From Paenibacillus peoriae KCTC 3763 (GTDB lineage Bacteria > Bacillota > Bacilli > Paenibacillales > Paenibacillaceae), in the NCBI RefSeq assembly GCF_000236805.1, contig NZ_AGFX01000011.1, positions 62,001 through 126,000 on the forward strand: DNA of 64,000 bases. The letters are read 5' to 3'. Numbering within the stretch: position 1 is the first letter of the stretch; the number at the start of each line of letters is the position of its first letter. The translations under genes and the position numbers were made by a program. Below, piece after piece: positions 20,683-30,330 of the stretch. The notes beneath the pieces were generated by a model. That model searched no databases, was not told the DNA's origin, and saw nothing but the letters and a program-made list of their open reading frames with translations.

Positions 20683-22428
20683 ATGAAAACAAAACTATCA
20701 GAAGGCACTAAAAGCGCAAAAGGATTTAGAGATTCAAAGTTCACGACAACGATGGTCACCATGATCATTGTTAGCCTGGTGGGTTTGCTCATTGTATCGC
20801 TGGTTGGGGTTTTTGGCATGTACCAAGCCAAAGAGGGTCAAGGTATTTTGTACATGGATCGTTTTCAACACCAGACGAATATTCTGGAAGTCAAAAGTGA
20901 TTTTTATAACATGCGGGCCAACTATACCAAAGTGCTTGATAATGATGAGTACACAGATAAACAATACAAACAGGTACAGAAGGGAAAAGACAGTGTTACA
21001 TCAGGGTTAAATAAATTCGCGCAAAAGAATCTGGATTCGATGGAACAAAAATTGTACGAGGAATTAAGGGGCAGCATAGATACCTATTATCAGAATATTG
21101 AGCAGATCATGGCAGTCAAAAAAAATACCGGTACGTATGATAAGGAAGAGAGAACCCGGATTAATACATCCAGTACGGCGATTGTGAAGATGCTGACTGC
21201 TATTTCTGATTACAATAATGAACAATCAGCCAACTTATATCAGAATACACAAAATGAGATTAACATGCGCACGATTGTTTTGATCGTGATTCTGGCCCTG
21301 GTGATGGCTGTTCTTGGTATGATCTCCTTTTCAGCCATTCGGAATATCCGTTCTCGGATGAGCACCATTACGACATACTGTGAAGAGATTACCCAAGGAA
21401 ATTTAATGGCAGCATTTGATCCGGCCCTGCTCAAGGGAAATAACGAAATCGCTGTCATTGCACGTGCCATTCAACAAATGACAGATTCAACCTCAATGGT
21501 TATTACGGGAGTTGTCAATGAGTCCCGTCAAATTAACCAGTTAAGTGATCAGACGAATCATAATATGGCAGACCTTAACGAGCAGGTTAGAGATGTATCC
21601 GCTACGGTCGAACAGTTATCGGCAGCGATGGAAGAGACTTCAGCCTATACAGAAAACATGAATCATGCTGTGGATGAAGTGCAGCGGGCGGCAGAGCATA
21701 TTGCGGTCAAAACGCAGGAAAGGGCCCAGTCTGCTTATGCTTCAAGCCAAAAGGCTGAAGCGTTGAAGCAAAAGGCGAGTGTATCCAATCAAGTGTCCAA
21801 GGAAATTTACCAGAAGGCCAGTGAAAAGATGGCGGAAGCGCTGGAACAGGCCAAGGCGGTAGACCAAATACGTATGCTTTCCCAGTCTATTCTGGAAATT
21901 ACGGCCCAAACCAATTTGCTGGCTCTCAACGCATCCATCGAAGCGGCTCGGGCGGGGGAGTCGGGCAGGGGATTTGTGGTTGTGGCGAGTGAGATTCGCA
22001 AGCTGGCAGATGGGTCCAGGCAGGCGGTAGACCAGATTCAGAGTGTGACTCAAGAGGTTGTGCAGTCGGTAGCCAATCTGACCACCAATGCCGAAGAATT
22101 GCTCCAATTTCTGCAAACCCAGGTTAGCAACGATTACCAGCTGCTTGAGGATACAGCGGAACAATATTACAACGATGCGGTTGAGCATACGAATACAGTC
22201 AACGATTTGAACGCCACCTCCAAGCAGGTGAATGCAACCATTCAAACCATGGTGAGAGCGATTCATGAGATTGCAACAGCCAGTGAACAGTCTGCCATCT
22301 CTACCCAGCACATAGCTGAAAATATGGTTTTATCGGCGGAAAAGTCTCTTGAAGTGGCGCAGCAGTCCGATCAGGTGAAGGAAAGTGCTGCCCGGTTAAA
22401 TGAGCTAGTCGATGATTTTACAATTTGA
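20683..22428 (+). CDS. methyl-accepting chemotaxis protein with 4-helix-bundle sensor
   Basis: 581 residues. Membrane segments lie near 25-50 and 193-215, enclosing an extracellular four-helix sensor of about 140 residues. A HAMP-like linker ([20 protein letters not shown]) follows, then the cytoplasmic signalling domain with tip sequence [20 protein letters not shown] that binds CheA/CheW. ATG 20683 follows GGAGGAG. The ligand is unknown. Confidence 0.92.
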   Translation: MKTKLSEGTKSAKGFRDSKFTTTMVTMIIVSLVGLLIVSLVGVFGMYQAKEGQGILYMDRFQHQTNILEVKSDFYNMRANYTKVLDNDEYTDKQYKQVQKGKDSVTSGLNKFAQKNLDSMEQKLYEELRGSIDTYYQNIEQIMAVKKNTGTYDKEERTRINTSSTAIVKMLTAISDYNNEQSANLYQNTQNEINMRTIVLIVILALVMAVLGMISFSAIRNIRSRMSTITTYCEEITQGNLMAAFDPALLKGNNEIAVIARAIQQMTDSTSMVITGVVNESRQINQLSDQTNHNMADLNEQVRDVSATVEQLSAAMEETSAYTENMNHAVDEVQRAAEHIAVKTQERAQSAYASSQKAEALKQKASVSNQVSKEIYQKASEKMAEALEQAKAVDQIRMLSQSILEITAQTNLLALNASIEAARAGESGRGFVVVASEIRKLADGSRQAVDQIQSVTQEVVQSVANLTTNAEELLQFLQTQVSNDYQLLEDTAEQYYNDAVEHTNTVNDLNATSKQVNATIQTMVRAIHEIATASEQSAISTQHIAENMVLSAEKSLEVAQQSDQVKESAARLNELVDDFTI

Positions 22429-22529
22429 TGAAGCCAGTACGGGGGAGCGGTATTTCATATGAAGGGCTGTCTTCATTCACTTGATAGGCAGGGGAGATAG
22501 GAAACAATATATTCAAGAAATGTAGTTAA

Positions 22530-22556
22530 GGGAGCCGCAGGAAGGTTCCCTTTTTC
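22530..22556 (+). terminator. terminator after the first chemoreceptor gene
   Basis: Stem GGGAGCC (22530-22536) / GGTTCCC (22544-22550) followed by TTTTTC. The facing DUF1697 gene ends at 22560. Confidence 0.75.
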
Positions 22557-22559
22557 ACT

Positions 22560-23138
22560 TTATTCTCTAGGGTTGCCTTCGGCACGCAACTCTTCCTGTT
22601 CAGCCGCTTGCATCAGCGTGTAAATCTGCCGGGCTGTATTTACATTCCGCACCGTCATTTGCTGATACAGGCTGGTGCCGACGAGCTTCGTGATCCCGCT
22701 TTTTATGACATGCTCTTTGCTGACAGAAAACAGAATGGCTCCGGGCGTATATATTACATGGCCTATTCCCGGCTTCAAAGGAAGCTTGTCCACAACGGAA
22801 ATATCGTTGATTTCATCCCACAAAAACATTACATCACTTTTCATCTGGGTATCATTCGTCCATTCCTCCGGCAATGCCTCCATAATGGTCCGGATTTCCG
22901 CCATATTGCGGACGATGACCCGAATAGGTAAGCTGAAATCCTCCAGTATCGCTTGCTCCAGTTGCAGCGACAGTTCCTCATTGGATTGACCTTTACTGGT
23001 AAAAACGATATTTCCGGAGTTGATGTACGTTGTCACATGGCCCATGCCTGCCTTCTCAAACGTTTGCTTGAGCTTTTTCATGTCAATTTTGTTTTTGCCG
23101 CCTACATTAATGCCTCGCAGCAATGCGATATAGATCAT
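22560..23138 (-). CDS. DUF1697 family protein
   Basis: 192 residues with the family N-terminus YIALLRGINVGGKNKIDMKKL and the conserved YINSGNIVF segment. DUF1697 is a widespread cytoplasmic family without an assigned reaction. It is monocistronic, facing the chemoreceptor terminator and divergent from the ADP-ribosylglycohydrolase gene. Confidence 0.88.
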   Translation of the reverse strand: MIYIALLRGINVGGKNKIDMKKLKQTFEKAGMGHVTTYINSGNIVFTSKGQSNEELSLQLEQAILEDFSLPIRVIVRNMAEIRTIMEALPEEWTNDTQMKSDVMFLWDEINDISVVDKLPLKPGIGHVIYTPGAILFSVSKEHVIKSGITKLVGTSLYQQMTVRNVNTARQIYTLMQAAEQEELRAEGNPRE

Positions 23139-23404
23139 ATCAGGCCACCTCTCCTGTGCAAAAGTATTTTAACAAAAGGATAGACTTAAATACGCCTTTT
23201 TCAGAAACCTCCTACATATTATCCGTTTCTAAGATATCATAATACACAAATAAAGAACATATGTTTCTATGTTTTTAGCAGCACTATTAATTCATATTTG
23301 CCATCTTGTTGATCCTGCCAGATTAATTTTACAATGTAGGAGTGAGATGGATTAAGCTGAAAATATACGTTAGTTATCACAATTGTAAAGAAGGTTGAAC
23401 CAGA

Positions 23405-24346
23405 ATGGTACTTATCAAGGAACGTTTTTTTGGATGTCTGGTCGGACTGGCTGCGGGTGATGCTTTGGGAACCACGGTGGAATTCAGCAGTCCAGGTACA
23501 TTTGAACCTGTAACGGATATCGTGGGCGGCGGTGTATTTGGATTGAAAGCGGGACAGTGGACGGACGATACGTCCATGGCCCTCTGTTTAGCCGAAAGTC
23601 TGGTGCGAAAAGATGAATTTGATCCGGCAGACCAGATGCGGCGATACACAAATTGGTACTATGTAGGATATATGAGCAGCACAGGAACATGCTTTGATAT
23701 CGGTGGTGCGACAAGAGGGGCGCTGCATCGGTTCGAAGCCACTGGAGATCCGTACAGCGGATCTGTTGACCCCATGAGCGCGGGAAATGGCTCCATTATG
23801 AGGCTTGCACCTGTTGCTATGGCCTATGCGAACCGTCCGGAAGAGGCGATAAGGTACGCCGAGATGAGTTCACGCACCACCCATGGAGCAGTCGAAAGTG
23901 TTGAGGCCTGCGCGGTGCTTGCTTCAATCCTTGTAGCAGCTCTGCGTGGGGCAGACAAAGAAGCCATGTTATCAGCCGATGTGTGCCGTAAGTGGCGGCG
24001 GGACAAGCCAACTTATTCGACAGCAATTGAAGGAATCATCCAGGGATCTTACCGCCATAAGGAGCCGCCCGAAATCCAGGGAACCGGTTATGTCATTCGT
24101 TCCCTTGAGGCTGCGTTGTGGGCATTTCATCATTCAACTTCATTTGAAAGTGGGGCACTGCTGGCAGTAAACCTTGGGGATGATGCTGATACAACCGGAG
24201 CAGTGTACGGGCAGATTGCCGGGGCTTATTACGGGCAAAGTGGAATTCCGGGTCATTGGCGTGAGAAGCTTGCAATGAAGGAGACGATTGATGAACTTAC
24301 TGAGGCTTTATGGAAGAAGGCCGAAAATAACCTCAATGAAGGATGA
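23405..24346 (+). CDS. ADP-ribosylglycohydrolase family protein
   Basis: 313 residues of the DraG/ADP-ribosylglycohydrolase fold. Metal-binding motifs are visible: GLAAGDALG at the N-terminus, QWTDDTSMALCLAESL near 50, and GDDADTTGAVYGQIAGAYYG near 257. It removes ADP-ribose from a protein or small molecule. There is no obvious ADP-ribosyltransferase neighbour, so the target is unknown. The 265-nt upstream gap shows no gene. Confidence 0.9.
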   Translation: MVLIKERFFGCLVGLAAGDALGTTVEFSSPGTFEPVTDIVGGGVFGLKAGQWTDDTSMALCLAESLVRKDEFDPADQMRRYTNWYYVGYMSSTGTCFDIGGATRGALHRFEATGDPYSGSVDPMSAGNGSIMRLAPVAMAYANRPEEAIRYAEMSSRTTHGAVESVEACAVLASILVAALRGADKEAMLSADVCRKWRRDKPTYSTAIEGIIQGSYRHKEPPEIQGTGYVIRSLEAALWAFHHSTSFESGALLAVNLGDDADTTGAVYGQIAGAYYGQSGIPGHWREKLAMKETIDELTEALWKKAENNLNEG

Positions 24347-24444
24347 ACATGGGTTCATGTTGACTTTTAAAGGCTGGGATTGCGACACTACATCATGATA
24401 TGAAATCAAGTATAAAAAGACTAATAACTAGGAGTTTTGTCATC

Positions 24445-24990
24445 ATGAAAAAACAGTTCAGCATTCAACCCGCTGTTCCTTCGGATTTGGAGTCGGCGGA
24501 TCATGTTTTTGAAAGTTCCATATCTGCGGCATTTGAACAGGAGGGTCTGGAAGCTTTAATCGATGACATACAGCAGGAGATTGAACATAAAAAACAGTTG
24601 CTGCGTGCATCTTTGTCAGCTTTGAATCCAGACTTGTTTTTCCTGACGGCCATACATAACCATAAAGTCGTTGGAACGATCTCTTATGGTCCCTGTGGAG
24701 AAGAAATCAGGAAATGTACCAACGACGAACTCCGGCATGTGGGGACTTTGGGGAGTTTGTATGTGCTGCCCAGTTATCAGGGACAGGGAGTGGGCTCGGC
24801 GTTGATTCGAGCTTTGATGGTCAGGCTGAAAGAAATGGAAGTTGCACAATTTTGCCTGGATAGCGGCTTCAAAATAGCCCAGACCAAATGGCTGCGAAAA
24901 TTCGGCACCCCCTACACTGTTGCAAAGGATTATTGGGGCAAGGATGGAGATCACATGGTGTGGCTATGTGAAGTACAGGATTTTTTATGA
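24445..24990 (+). CDS. GNAT family N-acetyltransferase
   Basis: 181 residues from ATG 24445 (AGGAG at 24430-24434); an in-frame ATG at 24400 has no ribosome site. The acetyl-CoA loop is VLPSYQGQGVGSALIRALM and an upstream strand carries GTISYGPCG. The substrate is unknown. Confidence 0.85.
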   Translation: MKKQFSIQPAVPSDLESADHVFESSISAAFEQEGLEALIDDIQQEIEHKKQLLRASLSALNPDLFFLTAIHNHKVVGTISYGPCGEEIRKCTNDELRHVGTLGSLYVLPSYQGQGVGSALIRALMVRLKEMEVAQFCLDSGFKIAQTKWLRKFGTPYTVAKDYWGKDGDHMVWLCEVQDFL

Positions 24991-25194
24991 GAAATAGAGT
25001 GAATCAATCTCCTATAACCTGAATAGAAGTGAGCCGCTGGGCCTTATTGGTTCGAGAGAGAAAACCGCCTGTGATCAAATCTTGCACCTGTAGAGGATGA
25101 ATGTGAGCATATGGTGACATAAAGAGTGCATCGTGCCCATCCTGATGCACTCTCCTTTATAATAATAAAAAAGGGACAAGGAGATGAACTCAAA

Positions 25195-25734
25195 ATGAAA
25201 AAATTAACCTTGATAGCTACCGGGTTAGTCGCTGTCGCCATGGGGACATACTTGATTGCAGGGAATGCCCCAAGAGAAGAAGCCGGCAACCTGGGAGCGT
25301 CAAATATCAAGCAATTGGTGCAGGATTTCAGTACAAGAAAGGCAACGGCCGAGTCTGCTTCCATCACTTCCACTCAGTTGAGCGTATCGGAGGATGGTAA
25401 AACTGCAAAGAACTACGCTCTGCCTGACAACGAATTTTTTCTTTCGATAGCGCCATATATGGAACAGACCCACCCTTGTGCAACTCATAGTCTGACCGGT
25501 TGTCAAGGCGAAATGAAGGATGAGGAGTTCAGTGTAACGATTCGTGATTCCGCTGGAAATTCAGTCATGCATAAGACCTCAATAAAATCCCAGCCCAATG
25601 GATTCATTGATCTATGGCTACCGCGTGACAAAACCTATAGCGTTACGGTGGAGCATGCAGGGAAGACTGCAAAATCCCAAATTTCCACGTTTGAAAAGGA
25701 CGATACCTGTATTACCACGATGCAATTGGGTTAA
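25195..25734 (+). CDS. cueP: CueP-like metal-binding lipoprotein or exported protein
   Basis: 179 residues with an N-terminal membrane-targeting segment and the CueP core EFFLSIAPYMEQTHPCATHS followed by LTGCQGEM, plus a third cysteine in DDTCITTM near the C-terminus. CueP proteins bind copper outside the membrane through three cysteines, and all three appear present. ATG 25195 follows CAAGGAGATG; an upstream in-frame ATG at 25126 lacks a site. The symbol is by family resemblance only. Confidence 0.8.
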   Translation: MKKLTLIATGLVAVAMGTYLIAGNAPREEAGNLGASNIKQLVQDFSTRKATAESASITSTQLSVSEDGKTAKNYALPDNEFFLSIAPYMEQTHPCATHSLTGCQGEMKDEEFSVTIRDSAGNSVMHKTSIKSQPNGFIDLWLPRDKTYSVTVEHAGKTAKSQISTFEKDDTCITTMQLG

Positions 25735-25974
25735 TACAGTGAATTAAATTCCAGTTATCGGAATCCTGTATATAGGAAAGGGATTGGAAGGTTTACAAAG
25801 CTCTTAACTTTCGGAAAATATAACGATACCAGGCACCAGCTACCCCGTGGAAGGAGTGACTGGGTCAGATACTATGCTGAACCGGAAAGCAAGACATGTC
25901 TGCGTTCCCGTTGAACGCTCTGCACTACCTTTTATCATTGACAAAATTACATTTCTCCGTCATAATCCAAAAAT

Positions 25975-25993
25975 GATAATGATTATCATTATC
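25975..25993 (+). promoter_or_regulatory. Fur box
   Basis: GATAATGATTATCATTATC is a 19-bp palindrome matching the classical Fur box at 18 of 19 positions. It lies 34 nt upstream of the siderophore-binding protein start and should repress it when iron is replete. Confidence 0.9.
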
Positions 25994-26026
25994 TTAAAAT
26001 GTACATACATGAGGAGAATATGTTCT

Positions 26027-27028
26027 ATGAAAAAAGGTAGTTTGAGCGGGGTTTTATTGCTGCTGGTTTTTGCGCTTGCTTTGGCAGGCTGCGGGGCGGC
26101 CGGTAATACATCGGATACAAATCAGACGCCAGCTTCCGGCAGTACACCATCCGAAGCGGCTGGTCCTGTGAAGGTAAAGCATCATCGTGGCGAGATCACA
26201 CTTGACAGCCCGGCCAAGCGTGTTGTCGTGCTGGAATGGACATTTACGGAGGATCTGGTTGCGCTGGGCGTTCAGCCGATTGGTAATGCGGATAATGCCG
26301 GATACAAGCAGTATGTATCTTCGGAGGCGGCTCTGGACAGCAGCGTGACCGATGTCGGAACGCGCGACGAGCCCAATCTGGAGGCGATTGCTGCATTGAA
26401 GCCGGATCTGATTATTTCCAATGTTGATGGAAATGCAGCTATCTATGATCAACTGAAAGCCATTGCACCGACAGTCGAATATAGTCTGAATAGCGGTAAA
26501 GGCTATGATTATGACAAAATGGTGGAGATATTCAATAACATCGCGGTCGCTCTTGGAAAAGAAGATAAAGCGAAGCAGGTGCTGAAGGAGCTGGATCAGC
26601 ATTATGCACAGGCCAAAGAAAAGCTCGCTGCTGCCGGAAAAGCGGACTTCCATTATATTCTGACACAGGCGTTCACTTATCAAAATGCGGCCAGCCTGCG
26701 CATGTTCGCGGATAACTCGGTCGTCGTAGGCACACTGGCGAAGATCGGGCTGGTTAACGATTGGAAACCGGCCAAGCTTGAACCGTATGGTTTTTCAACG
26801 GTAGGCATTGAAGCGTTGTCTGCCGTTCAGGACAGCAACTTCCTCTATATTGTGCAGCCGGACGATGATGTTTTTGGTGCAGCGCTGAAAAGTAATTCGG
26901 TCTGGAACGGCCTGAATTTTGTCAAAGAAAAACGTACCTATGCATTGGACAGCAAGACATGGACGTTTGGCGGTCCTGTCTCGTCAAAAGCGTTGGTCGA
27001 CAACGCGGTTGCGGCGATTACAAAATGA
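26027..27028 (+). CDS. iron-siderophore ABC transporter substrate-binding lipoprotein
   Basis: 333 residues from ATG 26027 with GAGGAG 10 nt upstream; the longer frame from 25847 would run across the Fur box and is rejected. The lipobox is LALAGCGAAG. The FecB/FeuA-type periplasmic-binding fold is indicated by AKRVVVLEWTFTEDLVALGV and NLEAIAALKPDLIISN. It captures ferric siderophore for a permease encoded elsewhere. No permease or ATPase is adjacent, so it is an orphan binding protein. Confidence 0.93.
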   Translation: MKKGSLSGVLLLLVFALALAGCGAAGNTSDTNQTPASGSTPSEAAGPVKVKHHRGEITLDSPAKRVVVLEWTFTEDLVALGVQPIGNADNAGYKQYVSSEAALDSSVTDVGTRDEPNLEAIAALKPDLIISNVDGNAAIYDQLKAIAPTVEYSLNSGKGYDYDKMVEIFNNIAVALGKEDKAKQVLKELDQHYAQAKEKLAAAGKADFHYILTQAFTYQNAASLRMFADNSVVVGTLAKIGLVNDWKPAKLEPYGFSTVGIEALSAVQDSNFLYIVQPDDDVFGAALKSNSVWNGLNFVKEKRTYALDSKTWTFGGPVSSKALVDNAVAAITK

Positions 27029-27071
27029 GCCGGGGCTGAGTATTCTGTCCGGTATATAACTGGCGCATGGC

Positions 27072-27118
27072 AAGCATGAATGGGGCGGTCTAACCGTTCT
27101 CATCCATGCTTTTTTTAT
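27072..27118 (+). terminator. terminator after the siderophore-binding gene
   Basis: Long imperfect stem AAGCATG (27072-27078) / CATGCTT (27106-27112) with inner GG/CC pairing, followed by seven T. The 390-nt gap to the next gene also holds the relic at 27194-27290. Confidence 0.8.
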
Positions 27119-27193
27119 TTTATTGGCTTATAGATTGGCTGCTATCCCGTTGCATTTCTATTCGTTGGTTCCCCATTTTGTTCATTCTCCAGT

Positions 27194-27290
27194 TTATTCT
27201 TCACCCGTAGATACAGGGTTCTCCTTATAACTAATCCAGTTGCTCGTCGACGGAAATTGAGCCTGGGGACATACGCTACATCTCCTGTAT
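27194..27290 (-). pseudogene. relic of a sulfurtransferase C-terminus
   Basis: Reverse-strand translation ending at 27194 gives NWISYKENPVSTGEE and a stop. The intact sulfurtransferase at 55087-55971 ends DWISYEENPVATGEE. Upstream of this stretch the similarity breaks down after apparent frameshifts, and no full gene exists here. It looks like the remaining tail of a deleted paralogue, or of a gene displaced by rearrangement. Confidence 0.6.
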
Positions 27291-27347
27291 GCTTATGGGC
27301 ATCCAGGTCCCGTGTAATACCTTAATTTGTATATACTAAAAACCTAT

Positions 27348-27372
27348 TAAAACAGCTGCATACTTCCGACAT
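27348..27372 (+). promoter_or_regulatory. weak candidate sigma-D promoter
   Basis: TAAA at 27348-27351 and TCCGACAT at 27365-27372, spacing 13. This is a poorer match than the one at 20560 but in the corresponding place before a chemoreceptor gene. Confidence 0.3.
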
Positions 27373-27418
27373 ATTATCTAAGAGCTTTTCGCTCAATATT
27401 CCTCGGGGAGATGGCAGC

Positions 27419-29491
27419 ATGTCACAAAATATGAAAAAGCGCGTATACAGATCATCCAGCATCGCGAACACATTGGCCTTGGTGCTGTTAGTCATTATCG
27501 TTGTCGTCTTTGCAACCTTGGGGACGTTTATGTTTGCAAGCACACAAAGCATGCTTGTCAACCAGCAAGAGGGCATGCTTCAGACCAAGACGCAGGCAAT
27601 CGTTAGTCAATTCGATGCGTTATTTAAGGAAAAGGGATCGCTTGTCAAACAAATGTCAACGAACAATTTATTTAGGCAATACATAGAAACAACCCAATCC
27701 GCAGAAATGGCGAAAACTTCTCCTTATGCTACGGAGACCAAAGCGACTCTGGCAGCCATTGTAAAAGCAGAGCCTTCTTTTGCCGATGCCTGGATTGCAG
27801 GAATATCTGGCAAAGGTTTCTTTCTTCAAAATGATGGTGCTGCTTCCAAACCAGATTTCGATATCCAAACACGCCCGTACTTCAAGCCGGCTGTAGAAGC
27901 AGACGGTTTATACTACTCAGATCCCTATATTGATGTCAATTCGGGCAATGTGGTCATGGGTATTTTCTATCCGATCAAAAATAACAGCAATCAGTTAATT
28001 GGGTTTGCTGCAGTTGATATTGCTTTCAAAGATATCCCTGCCATGATGCAAAGCTATTCGCTTGGAAGCACAGGCTATTCGATTCTGGCATCCAAAACAG
28101 GCGATATTTTATATCATCCCGATCAGAATAAAGTGTTGAAAGAAAAGATTAACGAAAGCACAGGTGATCTTGGGGAGATCGGAAAGAAAATGATTGCCGG
28201 CGAGTCCGGAGTACAGCTAATTAATGATAATGGAGAGCGTCGTTACATCGGCTATGCAACCAGTAAAGATACCGGGTGGTCCGTAGGCTTAACCATTTCT
28301 CAACAAGAGGCGCTCGCAGAATTAAAAGCTTTTACCTGGATTACCATTGGCGGTTTTGCTGCTGCTACAATTCTGCTGGTTGTGATTTGTTATATAACGC
28401 TCCGTTATCTGTTGAGATCAATACCGAAGCTGCTCGCTAAAATCAAGCTGATTGAAAATGGAGATTTGACCGTTCCGTTTGATACACATTCCAACAACGA
28501 AATCGGTCAAATTTCTCAAGGAGTTCACAATATGGTTCAAAAAATTCAAGGAATGCTGCAAATGGTGGGTAGCTCAGCTCAAGTGTTGAATCAGTCTTCA
28601 CATGATTTGCAATCCATTTCTTCCAGAACCGCGATAACGATGAACGATACCGCGACAGCAATCAATGAAATTGCCAATGCGACGAACTACCAGTCAGTCG
28701 AAACGGAAAACATTTTACAGAAAACCGGAGCATTATCCGGCCAAATTGACGAAATCGCCAATGATACGAAAGCCATCGAAACGATGGTGCAAACTTCTGC
28801 CGAACAAAGCGGATTGGGGCTGGCTGTAGTAGATCAGCTATCCAAATGGGCGGAAGAAAACCACAATTCCACACAAGCGATGTCATCTATTATTCAGGAG
28901 ATTGACCTAAGCCGTCATGAGATTTCGAGCTTCGTGGACACGGTCAATCAAATTGCAACGCAAACCAACCTGCTGGCGCTCAATGCTTCCATTGAAGCTG
29001 CACGCGCAGGAGAACAGGGCAGAGGGTTTGCCGTGGTAGCCGGGGAGGTGCGCAAGCTGGCTGAGCAGACGGCGCTGGCGACACAGGAAATCTACAAGAA
29101 GGTACGTGTGATTGAAGAAAAAACGAGCGTATCGATTGAGCACACAGTTCACAGCCTGAAAATTGCAGAAGAAAATGCGCGATCGGTGGAGAACACCAAA
29201 CAAGTATTCTTTAGTATTAACAAGGATTTGGAAGATTTGAAATCGCGAATGTTCCAGATCAGCAACAACACCTCTAAAGTCCACAAGCACAAAGATGAAA
29301 TTTTGCAGGCGCTGGAGATCATCTCTTCCACCACGGAGGAGAATTCCGCTTCAACCGAAGAAGTTAGCGCCAGCACGCAGGAACAATTGGAGAGCTTCGA
29401 ACAGGTTGCTGAACTATCCAAACAATTAAGCCAATTGTCAAATAAGCTTCAAAACGAATTAAGCCAGTTTAAGGTTGAGGAACATGAATAG
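27419..29491 (+). CDS. methyl-accepting chemotaxis protein with Cache sensor
   Basis: 690 residues. Membrane segment near 18-42, extracellular double-Cache-like region about 45-300 (with [15 protein letters not shown] and [20 protein letters not shown]), second membrane segment near 305-325, HAMP, then the signalling domain with tip [20 protein letters not shown]. Cache sensors usually bind amino or organic acids; the ligand is unknown here. ATG 27419 follows GGGGAGA. Confidence 0.92.
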   Translation: MSQNMKKRVYRSSSIANTLALVLLVIIVVVFATLGTFMFASTQSMLVNQQEGMLQTKTQAIVSQFDALFKEKGSLVKQMSTNNLFRQYIETTQSAEMAKTSPYATETKATLAAIVKAEPSFADAWIAGISGKGFFLQNDGAASKPDFDIQTRPYFKPAVEADGLYYSDPYIDVNSGNVVMGIFYPIKNNSNQLIGFAAVDIAFKDIPAMMQSYSLGSTGYSILASKTGDILYHPDQNKVLKEKINESTGDLGEIGKKMIAGESGVQLINDNGERRYIGYATSKDTGWSVGLTISQQEALAELKAFTWITIGGFAAATILLVVICYITLRYLLRSIPKLLAKIKLIENGDLTVPFDTHSNNEIGQISQGVHNMVQKIQGMLQMVGSSAQVLNQSSHDLQSISSRTAITMNDTATAINEIANATNYQSVETENILQKTGALSGQIDEIANDTKAIETMVQTSAEQSGLGLAVVDQLSKWAEENHNSTQAMSSIIQEIDLSRHEISSFVDTVNQIATQTNLLALNASIEAARAGEQGRGFAVVAGEVRKLAEQTALATQEIYKKVRVIEEKTSVSIEHTVHSLKIAEENARSVENTKQVFFSINKDLEDLKSRMFQISNNTSKVHKHKDEILQALEIISSTTEENSASTEEVSASTQEQLESFEQVAELSKQLSQLSNKLQNELSQFKVEEHE

Positions 29492-29515
29492 GTATGATTT
29501 TGACTTATGTACAGC

Positions 29516-29543
29516 AAAGCCCGCGTCCAGCGCGGGCTTTTTA
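29516..29543 (+). terminator. terminator after the second chemoreceptor
   Basis: Perfect 10-bp stem AAAGCCCGCG (29516-29525) / CGCGGGCTTT (29531-29540), loop TCCAG, T-rich tail. Confidence 0.9.
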
Positions 29544-29637
29544 CCTTCAACAGCTGTTGTGGGGTAGGTTCTTGGTAGCTGTTGCGGGGATACAGATAGA
29601 CCATACGTGTTAACTGAAGTTTTAGCGGGGGGAAGAT

Positions 29638-30021
29638 ATGAATTGCTTTGAAAAAAATGTTGTGTCCGTCTGGTACGGTCACTTTGCCTCTGATGATGAG
29701 TTGTTTGATTATATTGAGATAAATTACCCGGAAGATGAAAACGAGGATGTTTTTAGCGGTTTTTTGAATGATCATGAAATAGATGATTTTGACGAAGATT
29801 TTGCTGAAGGAGTCTTTCTGATTAATAGGGCAGATGATGACATAAAAGACGTTTCCTACGTTGATTCTTTTTTATTCCCGCTATTAAATGACTTGGGTAA
29901 AATAGATGGTAAATATAATTCGTTGTTCTTTATATATGATTGTAATACAAGCAGTTTACCTGAAAAAAATGGCGACAAAATGCGCTTTTTAGCCACATAT
30001 CCTTATTTTCTTAATAAATGA
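29638..30021 (+). CDS. Imm22-like immunity protein (orphan)
   Basis: 127 residues, very acidic, with VSVWYGHFASDDELFDYIEI and FLNDHEIDDFDEDFAEG, which resemble the Imm22 family of polymorphic-toxin immunity proteins. GGGGGGAAG precedes ATG 29638. No toxin gene is adjacent, so it may be an orphan left from a toxin locus. The GC-poor composition and position beside the recombinase suggest it is accessory DNA. Family call from recall of motif pattern only. Confidence 0.6.
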   Translation: MNCFEKNVVSVWYGHFASDDELFDYIEINYPEDENEDVFSGFLNDHEIDDFDEDFAEGVFLINRADDDIKDVSYVDSFLFPLLNDLGKIDGKYNSLFFIYDCNTSSLPEKNGDKMRFLATYPYFLNK

Positions 30022-30233
30022 GAAACAAATAATCGGGTTCTTCTTTTGTTTTTGCGGTGAGGTGGGAGAGTTCCAAAAGGATACCTACTGAACCTTATGC
30101 TGGGGGATTTGTTGGAGAAGGTGACGGCGTTGCTATGGGATGATGTAACAGAGGAACTGGACAAGTAAAGGTAAGACATTTTATGATAATCTAAATTGGA
30201 CTTAACGATTCAATAATTTACTCTGAAAGAATC

Positions 30234-30272
30234 AGGGGCTTAAGATGAATATCCATCTTAAGTCCCTTTTTT
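30234..30272 (+). terminator. terminator upstream of the recombinase gene
   Basis: Stem GGGGCTTAAGATG / CATCTTAAGTCCCT with a short AATATC loop and seven following T. It isolates the recombinase from upstream transcription. Confidence 0.85.
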
Positions 30273-30330
30273 TGTGCGAAATTAGATTTCTAATTTTTTG
30301 AACGGCTGATATACTAAGGAGGCAAGCAAG

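Noticed and set aside
23252-23266. AGAACATATGTTTC as a possible LexA (SOS) box
   Set aside because: One half-site is imperfect, it stands alone, and the neighbouring genes are not typical SOS genes. No LexA box was found upstream of the recombinase.
25847-26026. Extended N-terminus for the siderophore-binding protein
   Set aside because: It would translate across the Fur box and promoter and place the signal peptide internally.
30097-30168. Short ORF of 23 codons before the recombinase (MLGDLLEKVTALLWDD)
   Set aside because: No convincing ribosome site or family; may be a fragment of a toxin-domain gene linked to the Imm22-like gene, but unsupported.
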